Shown here piece after piece: positions 36,101 through 42,007 of a DNA stretch of 42,007 nucleotides. The stretch spans positions 1 to 42,007 of the forward strand of contig NZ_LKKO01000052.1 of the NCBI RefSeq assembly GCF_001455965.1, written 5' to 3'. Every line of letters starts with the position of its first letter. The first letter of the stretch is position 1. The position numbers and the translations under genes are program-made. The notes under the pieces are model-generated. The model searched no databases and was not told the DNA's origin. It saw nothing but the letters and a program-made list of their open reading frames with translations. This stretch comes from Methylobacterium sp. GXS13 (lineage in GTDB: Bacteria > Pseudomonadota > Alphaproteobacteria > Rhizobiales > Beijerinckiaceae).

Positions 36101-37864
36101 CTGGGTCCGGTCGGTGATGTGGCCGCCGGCACGCTCGGCCGCGGCGACGACGCGGCTTTCGAGATCCGAGGCCTGCACCGTCACGGTGTCGTGGAGGCGC
36201 GCCGCGATGCCGTCCATGCGCTCGGCCAGGGCGTTGCCGCGGTCGGCGATCGTCTCGGCGACCCGCTCGGCAGTGCCGATCAGGTCGTCGCGCACCGCGC
36301 CGGCCTGGTTGGTCAGCGTCTCGCCGACGCCGCCCATGGCCAGCGCCAGAGCGGCCTGGGCGTCGCGCCCGCGGCTCTCGATCGCCTCGGCGACGGAGAG
36401 GCCGGCAGTCTCGATCTCGGCGCGCAGCGCAAGTCCGCGGCCGGCGATGTCCTGGGTGAGAGCCGCGCCGGTCTCGGCGAAGCGGGCGGTGATCTGGGTC
36501 CCCATCGCGCCGAAGCGCTCCGTCAGCTCGGAGCCCCGGGACAGGAACGCGTTCTCCAGGCCGATGACGGAGCGCTCGAAGCTCTCGCGCACCACGCCGC
36601 CCTGGCGCTCCAGGGTCTCGCTCACGCGCAGGCCGGTCTCGGCGAGGCTCTGGGCGACGGAGGCGGTGCTCTCGGCGATCCGCCCGGTGAGGGCGTTCCC
36701 GGTCGCCTCGAAGGCGCCGCTCACGTCGCGGGCGCGGGTCTCGAAGGCCTGCGTCAGGGTCTCGCCGACTTCGAGAAGGCTGCCCCGCACGACCTCGCTG
36801 GTGTTCGCGAGGCTCTCGATCAGCTCGTCGCCGCGCCCGGTCATCAGGGTGACGACCCGGTCGCCCGCCTCGCCCAGGGACGCGGTGATGGCGGCGCCAC
36901 GGGCGTCCAGCGCTCCGGTGACGCGCTCGCCGGCGCCGTTCAACGCCATGACGATCCGCTCGGACGCGCCCTCCAGCTCCTGGCTCAGGCTCTGGTGCGA
37001 GCCGGTGATGGCGCCGCGCACGCGCTCGGCATTGGTGACGATGGATTCCCGTTGCGCCACAAGCTCCTCGACCAGGGAGCGGATGCGGATCTCGTTGTCG
37101 GAATAGGCCCGCTCCAGGGTGGCGATCTCGCCGCGGACCAGGGTCTCCAGCTCGCCGGCCCGGGCGAGCGCCCGCTCGACGCCGTCGCCGACCGCGGCGA
37201 CTTCGCGTCGCACCGTCTGCGACATGGTCAGGACGGCGTCGGTGGAGAAGCTCTCGGGCTCGGCCAAGCGCACCGCGACCTCGCCCACCGCGCGGGCGAC
37301 GAGGCGCATCTCCTGGGCCCGGGCCGCCAGCATGGCGGCGATCACGAACAGGACGACCTGGCGGAGCAGGGCCGCTGCGCCCACCGTCGCCTGGAGGGCG
37401 GTGAGACCGGAGACGACGCCGCGCAGGTCGCCGCCGGATTGCAGCCAGGCGACCAGCACGAGGCCGGCGATCCAGGCGAGGCCGGCCAGCAGGGCAAACA
37501 GGTAGGGCTTGGGCGAGGACCGCACCCGCAGGGTCTGCTGCAGGATGCCGATGTTGCGCCGGTCGTCGTTCGCCACCAGCGAGCGGTCGGGCGGCAACAG
37601 GCCGCCCTCGCGGCGCGGACGCTCGCGGCCGGGCGGGGGCAGGTCGGAGGCCAGCGGCGGGTCGAGGTCGAGGCGCGGCGGCGTCTGGCGGCCGGCCGGA
37701 TCGAGGGCGCCGTCGAGCAGGGGATCGGCATCCCCGACATCGGGCAGGCGCGGCTCGGCGCGGCTCTCGGTGCCGGTCGGCGTCAGGGCGTCGAGGTTCA
37801 GCGCCTGCTCGATCGCAGAGAGCGCGGCCTCGGCCGGGTCCTTCAGCTTCTTCTCGGTCGCCAT
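30146..37864 (-). CDS. Giant apolipoprotein-like coiled-coil membrane protein (GPR-like growth pole protein)
   Basis: The single 2572-residue frame starts at ATG 37864 (GAGGCG upstream). It has an acidic and Pro-rich N-terminus (1-115) and two membrane helices (about 121-141 and 160-181). A very long helical region (185-2330) is built from short repeats of the form DERxxxLxxxLDxRxxxL. Four near-identical 66-residue units lie near 1430-1694. A Pro/Ala linker (about 2345-2410) leads to a C-terminal conserved domain (2460-2572: IARMIEHRTAVDLWERYRRG, then LFDPRIYTAQG). This architecture resembles the growth-pole-ring protein GPR of Agrobacterium, an apolipoprotein-like scaffold of polar growth in Rhizobiales. 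I infer the same role here, with moderate certainty. The gene stands alone, between a terminator and a divergent HPt gene. It is exceptionally long for a bacterial cytoskeletal-type protein. Confidence 0.85.
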   Translation of the reverse strand: MATEKKLKDPAEAALSAIEQALNLDALTPTGTESRAEPRLPDVGDADPLLDGALDPAGRQTPPRLDLDPPLASDLPPPGRERPRREGGLLPPDRSLVANDDRRNIGILQQTLRVRSSPKPYLFALLAGLAWIAGLVLVAWLQSGGDLRGVVSGLTALQATVGAAALLRQVVLFVIAAMLAARAQEMRLVARAVGEVAVRLAEPESFSTDAVLTMSQTVRREVAAVGDGVERALARAGELETLVRGEIATLERAYSDNEIRIRSLVEELVAQRESIVTNAERVRGAITGSHQSLSQELEGASERIVMALNGAGERVTGALDARGAAITASLGEAGDRVVTLMTGRGDELIESLANTSEVVRGSLLEVGETLTQAFETRARDVSGAFEATGNALTGRIAESTASVAQSLAETGLRVSETLERQGGVVRESFERSVIGLENAFLSRGSELTERFGAMGTQITARFAETGAALTQDIAGRGLALRAEIETAGLSVAEAIESRGRDAQAALALAMGGVGETLTNQAGAVRDDLIGTAERVAETIADRGNALAERMDGIAARLHDTVTVQASDLESRVVAAAERAGGHITDRTQAATQSLESAFSALGHGFEAGAASAVQSLRGSASAVTDEVEAHTRDGSARLVDTLQTLRHGSAEVTGAVEAETASLLARFRDAADRAAIEFGERGSAAVSALRAALDDLNRELSARTGDATGSLTQAARAISDDLAARIGEMEAAFGQHGKGVAELLASHAEETQTRISGTGRDIVLAVASQGARIADTLSQTGASFAETADVRVRAIDETLGSRLTALQETIARGDILADRIGRDTATLGETVGARLEEMDRLITVKGQAVAETIATRAREAGSLVETHLGNLEARSAQRAAEIGDVVANLVDDVDNRIDSRGKALNEALAARTGEMARIMEEGSRNLVAVLDGRVDGLGQDIDRRTAEMARRIAGSAEHFDAGVINRLQEIANALEGRARLVDESFGVQAFEAIRLIEARTRAVDEELAGRTRDLVATITDRTGGIDKAMAESIGTLTGAVAESTRVLEASLSGRVQEIVQLVDERAESADAALSARTEAVRAAFAERSELLAKLIDERITAMSSELDEKGRSVFGAIGGRITELARLFDRGGTSLAELIDQRGESVLSKLQQTIADAERMLEAGEGRLGHTLSSRTADISGLLDEGVRSVHGLLDDRTNQIRVMLDGHAGTLASTLDGRMGPLNEALDTRSRALIAAVEDAYGNAAGSLDSRTQALGSLFDERLGHLENLVEGRGNRLAETLDARGQGLRTLFEEAHNALDAVVEGGGGRFAASVDAKIQALRTMLEEAPAAVSALVETRERQLAATLDSRTQRLRALFEEAQTGLRDLVEVRGQELADTITTRTEGLRQTLDAAPTDMADLLDARFADLRALFERAQAEIDRLVDGRSREIAGTIEHRTQALQTAIEQASPAIAGLMEAREHQLADVFEARSGQLEALFDRAQADIDRMVDGRSREIAGAIEQRTQALQTAIEQASPAIAGLLEAREHQLAEAFDARSGQLEALFARAQAEIDRTVDGRSREIAGTIEHRTQALQAVIEQASPVIAGLLQAGENQLVQAFGDRNGELQALFAQAQSEFDRTVDGRSREIAATIEHRTQALQATIEQASPAIAGLLEAREHQFAETFAARSGQLRTLFERAQANLETSVENRGREIAMAVQARTQDLRNLLDAAPTGVAALLDARIETLRTTFDEARAAIEALVDERSQSLLDAAQGRTGSLVEAFDARIRDLDGVVEGRTAALVHSVETQTEALARGVDARADAFTQRIDSRMRLFATLVAQRAETLANAFDDRHDAFAGLMDERTASLVAALDERARAHAEQVDAHNAALAETLSRREAALAGLIDARTEALGAGFERRATALGALVDARGEALSRRLAESAEALVRAIEEKGGALIASVDGSGRAVGDSLEGHVARLRAAIDGPMLDLSRALADRANSIERVLIETGVPLAETLRLQTEELAAQSRASAELLRAAIDDGAGRALTELFETNDRLGRELGAVLQRIEGANAALGELVSGAGTNLGAIDPGRAGRVEQVQTALQRIASETGRATAGVAAQVEALREVANTALREASGLAETLDGRGRALGEQTSVHVSALDRAASSLAAIEERLGATLSGREAALAEALAGFEARASALEQQGGALAETIERTLRSAEERARTVGESLPRSAEGAGASVTSAFEGLKDSAGAESEKAAQGVRQAIEEAAREMRSGLDEAQTKFGASVSSLREMAGSIRGELDATRAELARGVLDLPRETQDATGEMRRVVADQIKALNELSALVSRTTRSVDVAQPQAQRRVAEGGSRAVAAPQASSAPAPSATQTQAVSAPALPAPSAPARSTPAPARIEAPRPSATARPVAMTAGGAKRGWLSDLLTRASLDEDDDAEADATNAAAPASPGRPSQALSQAPAETGRIALDTISTDIARMIEHRTAVDLWERYRRGEPNLFDPRIYTAQGRTTFAEIQRRYRSDAEFRRSVDRYVGEFERLLGDVVKNDSDAKRTDAYLTSETGKVYTMLAHASGRFDGA
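32785..33576 (-). repeat. Four tandem 198-base coding repeats in the giant gene
   Basis: The sequence GGCTGCGACCATCGACC and its context recur at 32983, 33181, 33379 and 33577, exactly 198 bases apart. The pattern continues more loosely to 32785. Each unit encodes 66 residues containing DGRSREIAGTIEHRTQALQ and IEQASPAIAGLLEAREHQ. The high DNA identity between units suggests recent duplication or gene conversion, so copy number may vary between strains. Confidence 0.85.
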
Positions 37865-38152
37865 TCAACGCCTCGTTACACGGGCTTCACCGGCACCTGG
37901 GGAGGCTGATGCCAGAGACGCAACGTCCCGTTTACCATTACAGGATTAGACGCGGACACCGATTGCCGATACCCGAGCCGCCGTCCGACCCCAGAAACCG
38001 TTACCAGAATGGTTACTGAGGCCGCTGCCTTCCGGCTCCGCCATCTTGGCGCAGATGACGGCCTCTGCGCGATCCCCGTCCGGCGAATCGGGGGGTGAAT
38101 CATGGGGATCGGTTCGGCAACCCCCAGAAGAATGCGGATTCCGGGAGTGCGC

Positions 38153-38476
38153 ATGCTGGCCATCGACCGTGCGGAGCTCGATGCACAGACCGGCGGTGAC
38201 GCCGATCTCGCCGACGAGGTGCTCGCGCTGTTTGCCGGGCAATGCCGGTCGATCCTGCCCCGGCTCACGGATGCGTCCCTGCCCGCGGGACAACGCGCCG
38301 ACCTCGCCCATACCTTGAAGGGCTCGGCCTCTGGCGTCGGCGCCACGCAGGTCCGAGCCTGCGCGGATGCCGCCGAGGCGCAGCTGCGGGCCGGAGCGGC
38401 ACCGGCCGCGCTCGACGCGCTGGTGCAGGCGGTCGAGGCGGCGTTGGCCGAGATCGCGCCGGACCGCGAGTCTTAA
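38153..38476 (+). CDS. HPt-domain histidine phosphotransfer protein
   Basis: The 107-residue protein is a single HPt domain: a four-helix bundle with the phospho-accepting His in LAHTLKGSASGVGA (His53). HPt proteins relay phosphate between response-regulator receivers and histidine kinases. The start ATG 38153 is decided by GGGAG 7 bases upstream. Earlier in-frame ATGs at 38102 and 38132 lack such a site. No kinase or receiver gene is adjacent. It is divergent from the giant pole-protein gene, 288 bases away. Confidence 0.85.
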   Translation: MLAIDRAELDAQTGGDADLADEVLALFAGQCRSILPRLTDASLPAGQRADLAHTLKGSASGVGATQVRACADAAEAQLRAGAAPAALDALVQAVEAALAEIAPDRES

Positions 38477-38622
38477 GAGCATCGACGCGCCGGACATACG
38501 CCGATGCGGCGATCGATCCGGAACGGACCGCCGCCACCGCGCTTGCATTCCACGGCCTCAGCCGCCAAGCAGTCACCCCGCCCGTCGAAGCGAGGCCGCT
38601 CGACGCGAGCCCGGAGCCGAGC

Positions 38623-38943
38623 ATGCCCAAGATCACTTACGTCGACCACGCCGGGACGGAGAGGACCGTCGAAGGCAGCGTCGGCGCGACCGTGATGGAG
38701 ACGGCGTTGCGCAACAACGTCCCGGGCATCGACGCGGAATGCGGCGGTGCCTGTGCCTGCGCCACCTGTCACGTCTACGTGGCCGATGCCTGGATCGACG
38801 TCGTGGGCAAGGCCCAGGACATGGAACAGGACATGCTCGATTTCGCCTCCGACGTGCGCGAGAATTCCCGCCTGTCCTGCCAGATCAAGATCGCGCCGAA
38901 CCTGGACGGGCTGGTGGTCACGACCCCCTCCCAGCAGGGGTAG
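38623..38943 (+). CDS. 2Fe-2S ferredoxin (adrenodoxin/FdxB type)
   Basis: The 106-residue protein carries a vertebrate-type 2Fe-2S cluster site: Cys40, Cys46, Cys49 (CGGACACATCHVYV) and Cys86 (SRLSCQIK). An extra Cys44 lies within the loop. Ferredoxins of this type pass electrons to P450s or serve Fe-S cluster assembly. The length is normal. It follows the HPt gene by 146 bases that hold nothing recognisable. A short hairpin (38944-38967) follows the stop codon. Confidence 0.93.
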   Translation: MPKITYVDHAGTERTVEGSVGATVMETALRNNVPGIDAECGGACACATCHVYVADAWIDVVGKAQDMEQDMLDFASDVRENSRLSCQIKIAPNLDGLVVTTPSQQG

Positions 38944-38967
38944 CTCGTCAGGCACTTAGCTGACGAG
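38944..38967 (+). terminator. Hairpin after the ferredoxin gene
   Basis: CTCGTCAG (38944-38951) pairs perfectly with CTGACGAG (38960-38967) around an 8-base loop, starting directly after the stop codon. No T-run follows, so termination strength is uncertain. Confidence 0.45.
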
Positions 38968-39081
38968 AGAATGAGGTTGCCCGCCTTCGATGGGGCTTAC
39001 CTTCACGCGTCATATTCAGCGCGCAGGTGAAGTCGAGAATGACTCCCCATGAGGCTCGCGCGGGACTAAGCTGTCGCGCGG

Positions 39082-39130
39082 GCATCATCGTTTTCCGAAA
39101 GCAAGCCACCATCTTTCGGGACGATGATGC
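39082..39130. promoter_or_regulatory. Large inverted repeat before the toxin-antitoxin genes
   Basis: GCATCATCGT followed by TTTCCGAAAG (39082-39101) faces CTTTCGGG followed by ACGATGATGC (39113-39130). The 10-base outer arms are perfectly complementary and the inner arms match as CCGAAAG/CTTTCGG. It ends 12 bases before the antitoxin start codon. It can be an autoregulatory operator or an RNA hairpin near the ribosome-binding site. Confidence 0.6.
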
Positions 39131-39142
39131 GGGAGCCTGAAC

Positions 39143-39373
39143 ATGACCAGGGTTGAATTCCGGCAGGAACAGCGGCTGGACTCGCCCGATGAAACGGCAC
39201 AGCAGCGTAAGGCTCGCCTCGCAGCCGAAGCGTCCATGCTGGCGGTCGCCAAAGCGGATATCGAGGGCGGTCGCTACATCGCCGATGGCGATCTGGATGC
39301 TTGGCTTGATGCTTGGGAAAACGGAGAGCCGGTCGAGCTTCCGGAAGCCTCGACCAGTTCGCCCAAGCCCTGA
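39143..39373 (+). CDS. Putative type II antitoxin
   Basis: The 76-residue acidic protein lies 24 bases before a RelE/ParE-type toxin gene, which is the usual antitoxin-first order. The middle part AKADIEGGRYIADGDLDAWL, then DAWENGEP, resembles ParD-like antitoxin tails of the form GRxxxxxDLDAWLD. A classical ribbon-helix-helix is not clear in the N-terminus. The start ATG has GGGAG 7 bases upstream. The inverted repeat 39082-39130 lies directly before it. Confidence 0.75.
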   Translation: MTRVEFRQEQRLDSPDETAQQRKARLAAEASMLAVAKADIEGGRYIADGDLDAWLDAWENGEPVELPEASTSSPKP

Positions 39374-39397
39374 TCTCTATCCTGCGGATTTCAGACA

Positions 39398-39694
39398 GTG
39401 CCGTTTCGCGTCAGGACCTCCCGCGCGGCGGCGGCCGATCTCGCCTCCGTGCGAAGATGGCTCCGCCAGCCTGGCGCAGGGGAGAGGGCGGCACACCGCC
39501 TTGCTCAGATCAACAGAGCTCTTCGGGACTTGCGACACACCCCGCTCATGTGGCCGGACGGCGAGCATGAAGGAACGCGATCCCGCAGCGTAGCGGGCCA
39601 CCGAATTGTCTACACGGTTATAGACGACGAAGGCGCGGGGACAGTCGATGTGCTCCGCGTCTTCGGACCCGGCCAGAACTGGGATAGCCTTTGA
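39398..39694 (+). CDS. RelE/ParE-family toxin
   Basis: The 98-residue basic protein matches the RelE/ParE toxin superfamily: RTSRAAAADLASVRRWL at the N-terminus, an Arg-rich middle helix (ALRDLRHTP), and the C-terminal strand pair GHRIVYTVIDDEG and VLRVFGPGQNW. Members either cut ribosome-bound mRNA or poison gyrase, and which applies here cannot be told. The start is GTG 39398, with the antitoxin stop 24 bases upstream. It ends 24 bases before the stop codon of the convergent VWA gene. Confidence 0.82.
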   Translation: MPFRVRTSRAAAADLASVRRWLRQPGAGERAAHRLAQINRALRDLRHTPLMWPDGEHEGTRSRSVAGHRIVYTVIDDEGAGTVDVLRVFGPGQNWDSL

Positions 39695-39718
39695 CGCCCT
39701 GCCTGTTTTGACCGGCCC

Positions 39719-40894
39719 TCACCGCACCAGCGCCCGGGCCGCTGCGTCGAGCCCGTCGAGGGTGAGGGGGAACATGCGGCCGCCGATGAGCCGCTGCACC
39801 ATCCCGATCGACTGGGTGTAGCCCCAGTGCGTCTCCGGCACCGGGTTGAGCCAGGCCGACTTCGGGAAATGGTCGAGGAGCCGCTGCATCCATGCGGCGC
39901 CGGGCTCCGCGTTCCAATGCTCCACCGAGCCGCCCGGCGTGGCGATCTCGTAGGGGCTCATCGAGGCGTCGCCCACGAACACCACGCGGTAGTCGCTGCC
40001 GTAGGTGCGGATCACGTCGAGCAGCGGGGTCCTGGCCTCGTGCCGGCGTCGGTTCTCGGTCCAGACCGCCTCGTAGGGGCAGTTGTGGAAGTAGTAATGC
40101 GCGAGGTGCTTGAACTCCGAGCGCGCCGCCGAGAACAAAGCCTCCGCCTGCTCGATGTGGAAGTCCATCGAGCCGCCCACGTCGAGGAACAGCAGCACCT
40201 TGACGGCGTTGCGCCGTTCCGGTCGCAACCGCACGTCGATATAGCCCTGGCGGGCGCTCTCGCGGATCGTGCCGTCGAGGTCGAGCTCCTCGGCCGCACC
40301 CGTCCGGGCGAAGCGGCGCAGCCGCCGCAGCGCGATCCGCATGTTGCGCGCGCCGATCTCGCGGTCGTCGTCGAGATCCTTGAACTCGCGCTTGTCCCAG
40401 ACCTTCACCGCGCGGAAGTTCCGGTTCCCGTCCTGGCCGATGCGGATGCCCTCGGGATTGTAGCCATAGGCGCCGAATGGGGAGGTCCCGCCGGTGCCGA
40501 TCCATTTCGAGCCGCCCTGATGCCGCTCCTTCTGCTCGGCGAGCCGCTGCTTGAGCGTCTCGAACAACGTGTCCCAGCCGAGCGCCTGCAGCTCGGCTTT
40601 CTCGGTCTCGGTCAGGTACTTCTCCGCAAGCTTGCGCAGCCATTCCTCGGGGATCGCCGCAGGCTCCACCGCCGCGCCGAGCGTCTCCAAACCCTTGAAG
40701 ACCGTGCCGAACACCCGGTCGAATCGGTCCAGATGCGCCTCGTCCTTCACCAACGCCGTGCGCGACAGGAAGTAAAAGGCCTCCACGTCGTGCTCGGCCA
40801 AGCCCCGGTCCAGGGCACCGAGCAGGGTGAGGTACTCCTTGAGGGAGACGGGAACCTTGGCCTCCCGGAGGGCCGTGAAGAACTGCAGCAGCAT
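39719..40894 (-). CDS. CoxE-like VWA domain protein
   Basis: The 391-residue protein starts at ATG 40894 (MLLQFFTALREAKVPVSLKE). The N-terminal half is the CoxE-like helical region (ALDRGLAEHDVEAFYFLSRT). The C-terminal half is a von Willebrand A domain with the metal-ion-dependent adhesion motif DVGGS (Asp238, Gly240, Ser242). Such proteins usually work with a MoxR-type AAA ATPase to mature metalloenzymes or complexes. That ATPase gene is not in this window, and the gene to the right is unrelated. The frame is open to 41011, but the shorter start matches the family. Confidence 0.85.
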   Translation of the reverse strand: MLLQFFTALREAKVPVSLKEYLTLLGALDRGLAEHDVEAFYFLSRTALVKDEAHLDRFDRVFGTVFKGLETLGAAVEPAAIPEEWLRKLAEKYLTETEKAELQALGWDTLFETLKQRLAEQKERHQGGSKWIGTGGTSPFGAYGYNPEGIRIGQDGNRNFRAVKVWDKREFKDLDDDREIGARNMRIALRRLRRFARTGAAEELDLDGTIRESARQGYIDVRLRPERRNAVKVLLFLDVGGSMDFHIEQAEALFSAARSEFKHLAHYYFHNCPYEAVWTENRRRHEARTPLLDVIRTYGSDYRVVFVGDASMSPYEIATPGGSVEHWNAEPGAAWMQRLLDHFPKSAWLNPVPETHWGYTQSIGMVQRLIGGRMFPLTLDGLDAAARALVR

Positions 40895-41052
40895 CTCGGA
40901 AGAACGCGCCAGCAAAACGCCCGGGTCAAGCCCAGGCGAATCAGACACGCTTACGGTCGGCCGGGTCGGATGTCTGAGCCTGTTCTCCGAGTCGTCGCAG
41001 ATGGTCGACAAGATTCAGAAGCAGATAAAGGCCTAATCCTGAAGCCCCTGGA

Positions 41053-41077
41053 GAGTCTCCAACCGCCACGGAGACTC
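41053..41077. promoter_or_regulatory. Inverted repeat between the VWA gene and the unknown gene
   Basis: GAGTCTCC (41053-41060) and GGAGACTC (41070-41077) are perfectly complementary across 9 bases. The site lies in a 337-base divergent intergenic stretch (40895-41231) that otherwise holds nothing recognisable. It could be an operator or a small hairpin. Confidence 0.35.
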
Positions 41078-41231
41078 ATAAGCTGGGCATAAGTCGTCGA
41101 ATCTGTTGATATGTACCAGGCCAAGCCTCGAACAGTCACTGAAACCGTCACGGGAATCGCTCAACTCGGGGCATCAGGTGTGTTCAGCCGCGAGGACGCG
41201 TGCCGCACCAAACGAAGCGAGGAGGCCTGCG

Positions 41232-41639
41232 ATGGCGGTCATCCTGCGGAATGTGACGGATTTCAAGCGGTTTCTCGGGAAGCCGGGTGCCACGATTCAG
41301 CTGGTGCGCAACACCTTCATGGATCGCCAGCCCGAAACGACCCGGGAGGCCTACCGCGCCAAGGGCATGTACGCGCCGCGCGCCGTTCAGGCCCTGTCGC
41401 GCAAGGCCGCGGTGTTCACCCTGCGGGGGTTCCCCGGGACCGTATGGCTGTACTGGGACAAGGGCGCCCGGGGCTGGCGCTTCTCGGGGGACACCGTGAC
41501 CGTCCCCCTGGTCACCGGCCTCGGACCGGCGGACGAACTGGTCTACCGGTGCAGCTTCGCCGATGGCTTCGAGCCGGCGCCGCGCAACCGCGTGACCCGC
41601 CAGCCCAAGCACGCCGAGGCGCATCTGGCCCCGGCCTGA
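41232..41639 (+). CDS. Conserved-looking hypothetical protein, 135 residues
   Basis: The ATG 41232 has a strong GGAGG site 6 bases upstream. The product begins MAVILRNVTDFKRFLGKPGA and contains RNTFMDRQPETTREAYRAKG, several aromatic residues (FPGTVWLYWDKGARGWRFSG) and a basic C-terminus (KHAEAHLAPA). There is no signal peptide or membrane segment. The mix of beta-prone strands and Arg/Lys suggests a small nucleic-acid or protein-binding domain, but I do not recognise a family and assign no function. It is convergent with the Kef-type gene, 20 bases apart. Confidence 0.7.
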   Translation: MAVILRNVTDFKRFLGKPGATIQLVRNTFMDRQPETTREAYRAKGMYAPRAVQALSRKAAVFTLRGFPGTVWLYWDKGARGWRFSGDTVTVPLVTGLGPADELVYRCSFADGFEPAPRNRVTRQPKHAEAHLAPA

Positions 41640-41659
41640 ACCGACCGGCTTAGGCCCAC

Positions 41660-42007
41660 TCAGGCCTCTTGGCGCGCGGCCGCGGCCTCCTTCTTGGCCG
41701 GCGGCTTGCCGAGGGCCTTGCCCACCGTGCGCCGGGCCCGGAAGATCGGCTTCGCCTCGTTCTCGCGCTTCTTCAGCAGCGCGCGGTACTCGTCGCGCCG
41801 CTCGTGGATCGACGCGATGACGAGGCCCATCGGCACGCCGACATCGACCAGCACCGCCTCCGACAATTGCAGGGAGGCCTCGATCGTCTCCGGCACCGCG
41901 TCGTCGACGCCGAGTTCGTACAGGGCCGAGGCGTGGCGGGCGTCGCGGGCGCGGGCGACGATCGTCAGGTCCGGCGGCTCGGCCCGGGCCGCCGCCACCG
42001 CCTGCTC
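41660..42007 (-). CDS. C-terminal end of a Kef-type K+/H+ antiporter (CPA2), truncated by window edge
   Basis: The visible 115 residues begin EQAVAAARAEPPDLTIVARA and continue RDARHASALYELGVDDAVPE, then TIEASLQLSEAVL. This is the C-terminal half of the RCK/TrkA-N nucleotide-binding domain found in KefB/KefC antiporters. It is followed by a basic tail rich in Lys, Arg and Ala (KKRENEAKPIFRARRTVGKA). Kef proteins export K+ in exchange for protons during electrophile or alkaline stress. The membrane part lies beyond the right edge. Confidence 0.85.
   Translation of the reverse strand, partial: EQAVAAARAEPPDLTIVARARDARHASALYELGVDDAVPETIEASLQLSEAVLVDVGVPMGLVIASIHERRDEYRALLKKRENEAKPIFRARRTVGKALGKPPAKKEAAAARQEA

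Noticed and set aside
30440..37909. A 2489-residue open frame on the plus strand opposite the giant coiled-coil gene
   Set aside because: It is a mirror of the high-GC, repeat-rich gene on the minus strand. Its product is low-complexity (Gly, Arg, Ala, Leu, Gln, Asp) with no family resemblance, and the minus-strand frame has membrane helices, linker and conserved domain.

Overview
The window is GC-rich (roughly 70 percent G+C by eye, with a few AT-rich patches). It reads like the chromosome of an alphaproteobacterium of the order Hyphomicrobiales, most likely Methylobacterium or a close relative. Supporting signs are a UreE with a long His tail, an Omp25/Omp31-type porin, a quinoprotein relay gene set, a bacteriochlorophyll/cobalt-chelatase-like fragment at the left edge, an NrtR-type regulator and a giant apolipoprotein-like pole protein of the kind known from Rhizobiales. 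The organism is inferred from gene content. No RNA gene, insertion sequence, prophage or CRISPR array was recognised.

Layout. 1-2370: an edge-truncated lipoprotein-like gene, ureE, and a porin gene broken by one frameshift. 2650-5430: three very small membrane proteins on the minus strand, a divergent short-chain dehydrogenase, and dusA. 5430-9710: a minus-strand set (cobS, a DUF1289 protein, a retropepsin-like membrane protease) faces cobT, followed by queD-queC; a long inverted repeat lies before queD. 9710-11700: a lower-GC, gene-poor patch with one AraC-family regulator. 11700-14910: a TetR regulator divergent from a three-gene periplasmic module (metallo-beta-lactamase-fold protein, SoxYZ-like carrier, rhodanese-like CXXCW protein) of the type that serves PQQ-dependent dehydrogenases. 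15080-18080: panB, and a LysR regulator divergent from an MFS exporter. 18080-18620: repeats only. 18620-22060: an NrtR-like regulator divergent from thiE-thiD, then an XRE-cupin regulator. 22180-23200: a second AraC regulator that is a clear paralogue of the first. 23350-27190: a complete Mla-type lipid ABC transporter operon. 27230-30095: an MFS transporter, a CheZ-like protein and a DUF1489 protein. 30146-37864: one 2572-residue coiled-coil membrane protein with internal 66-residue repeats. 38150-42007: an orphan HPt protein, a 2Fe-2S ferredoxin, a toxin-antitoxin pair, a CoxE-like VWA protein, an unknown 135-residue protein, and the C-terminal end of a Kef-type K+/H+ antiporter.

How they work together. 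Most of the window is housekeeping: cofactor synthesis (cobalamin lower ligand, queuosine precursor, pantothenate, thiamine), tRNA modification and outer-membrane lipid traffic. The unusual items are the giant repeat protein (a likely relative of the growth-pole-ring protein GPR of Agrobacterium), the orphan quinoprotein relay module with an inverted repeat in its divergent promoter, the three tiny membrane proteins, the toxin-antitoxin pair behind a large inverted repeat, and the odd in-frame join at the left edge.
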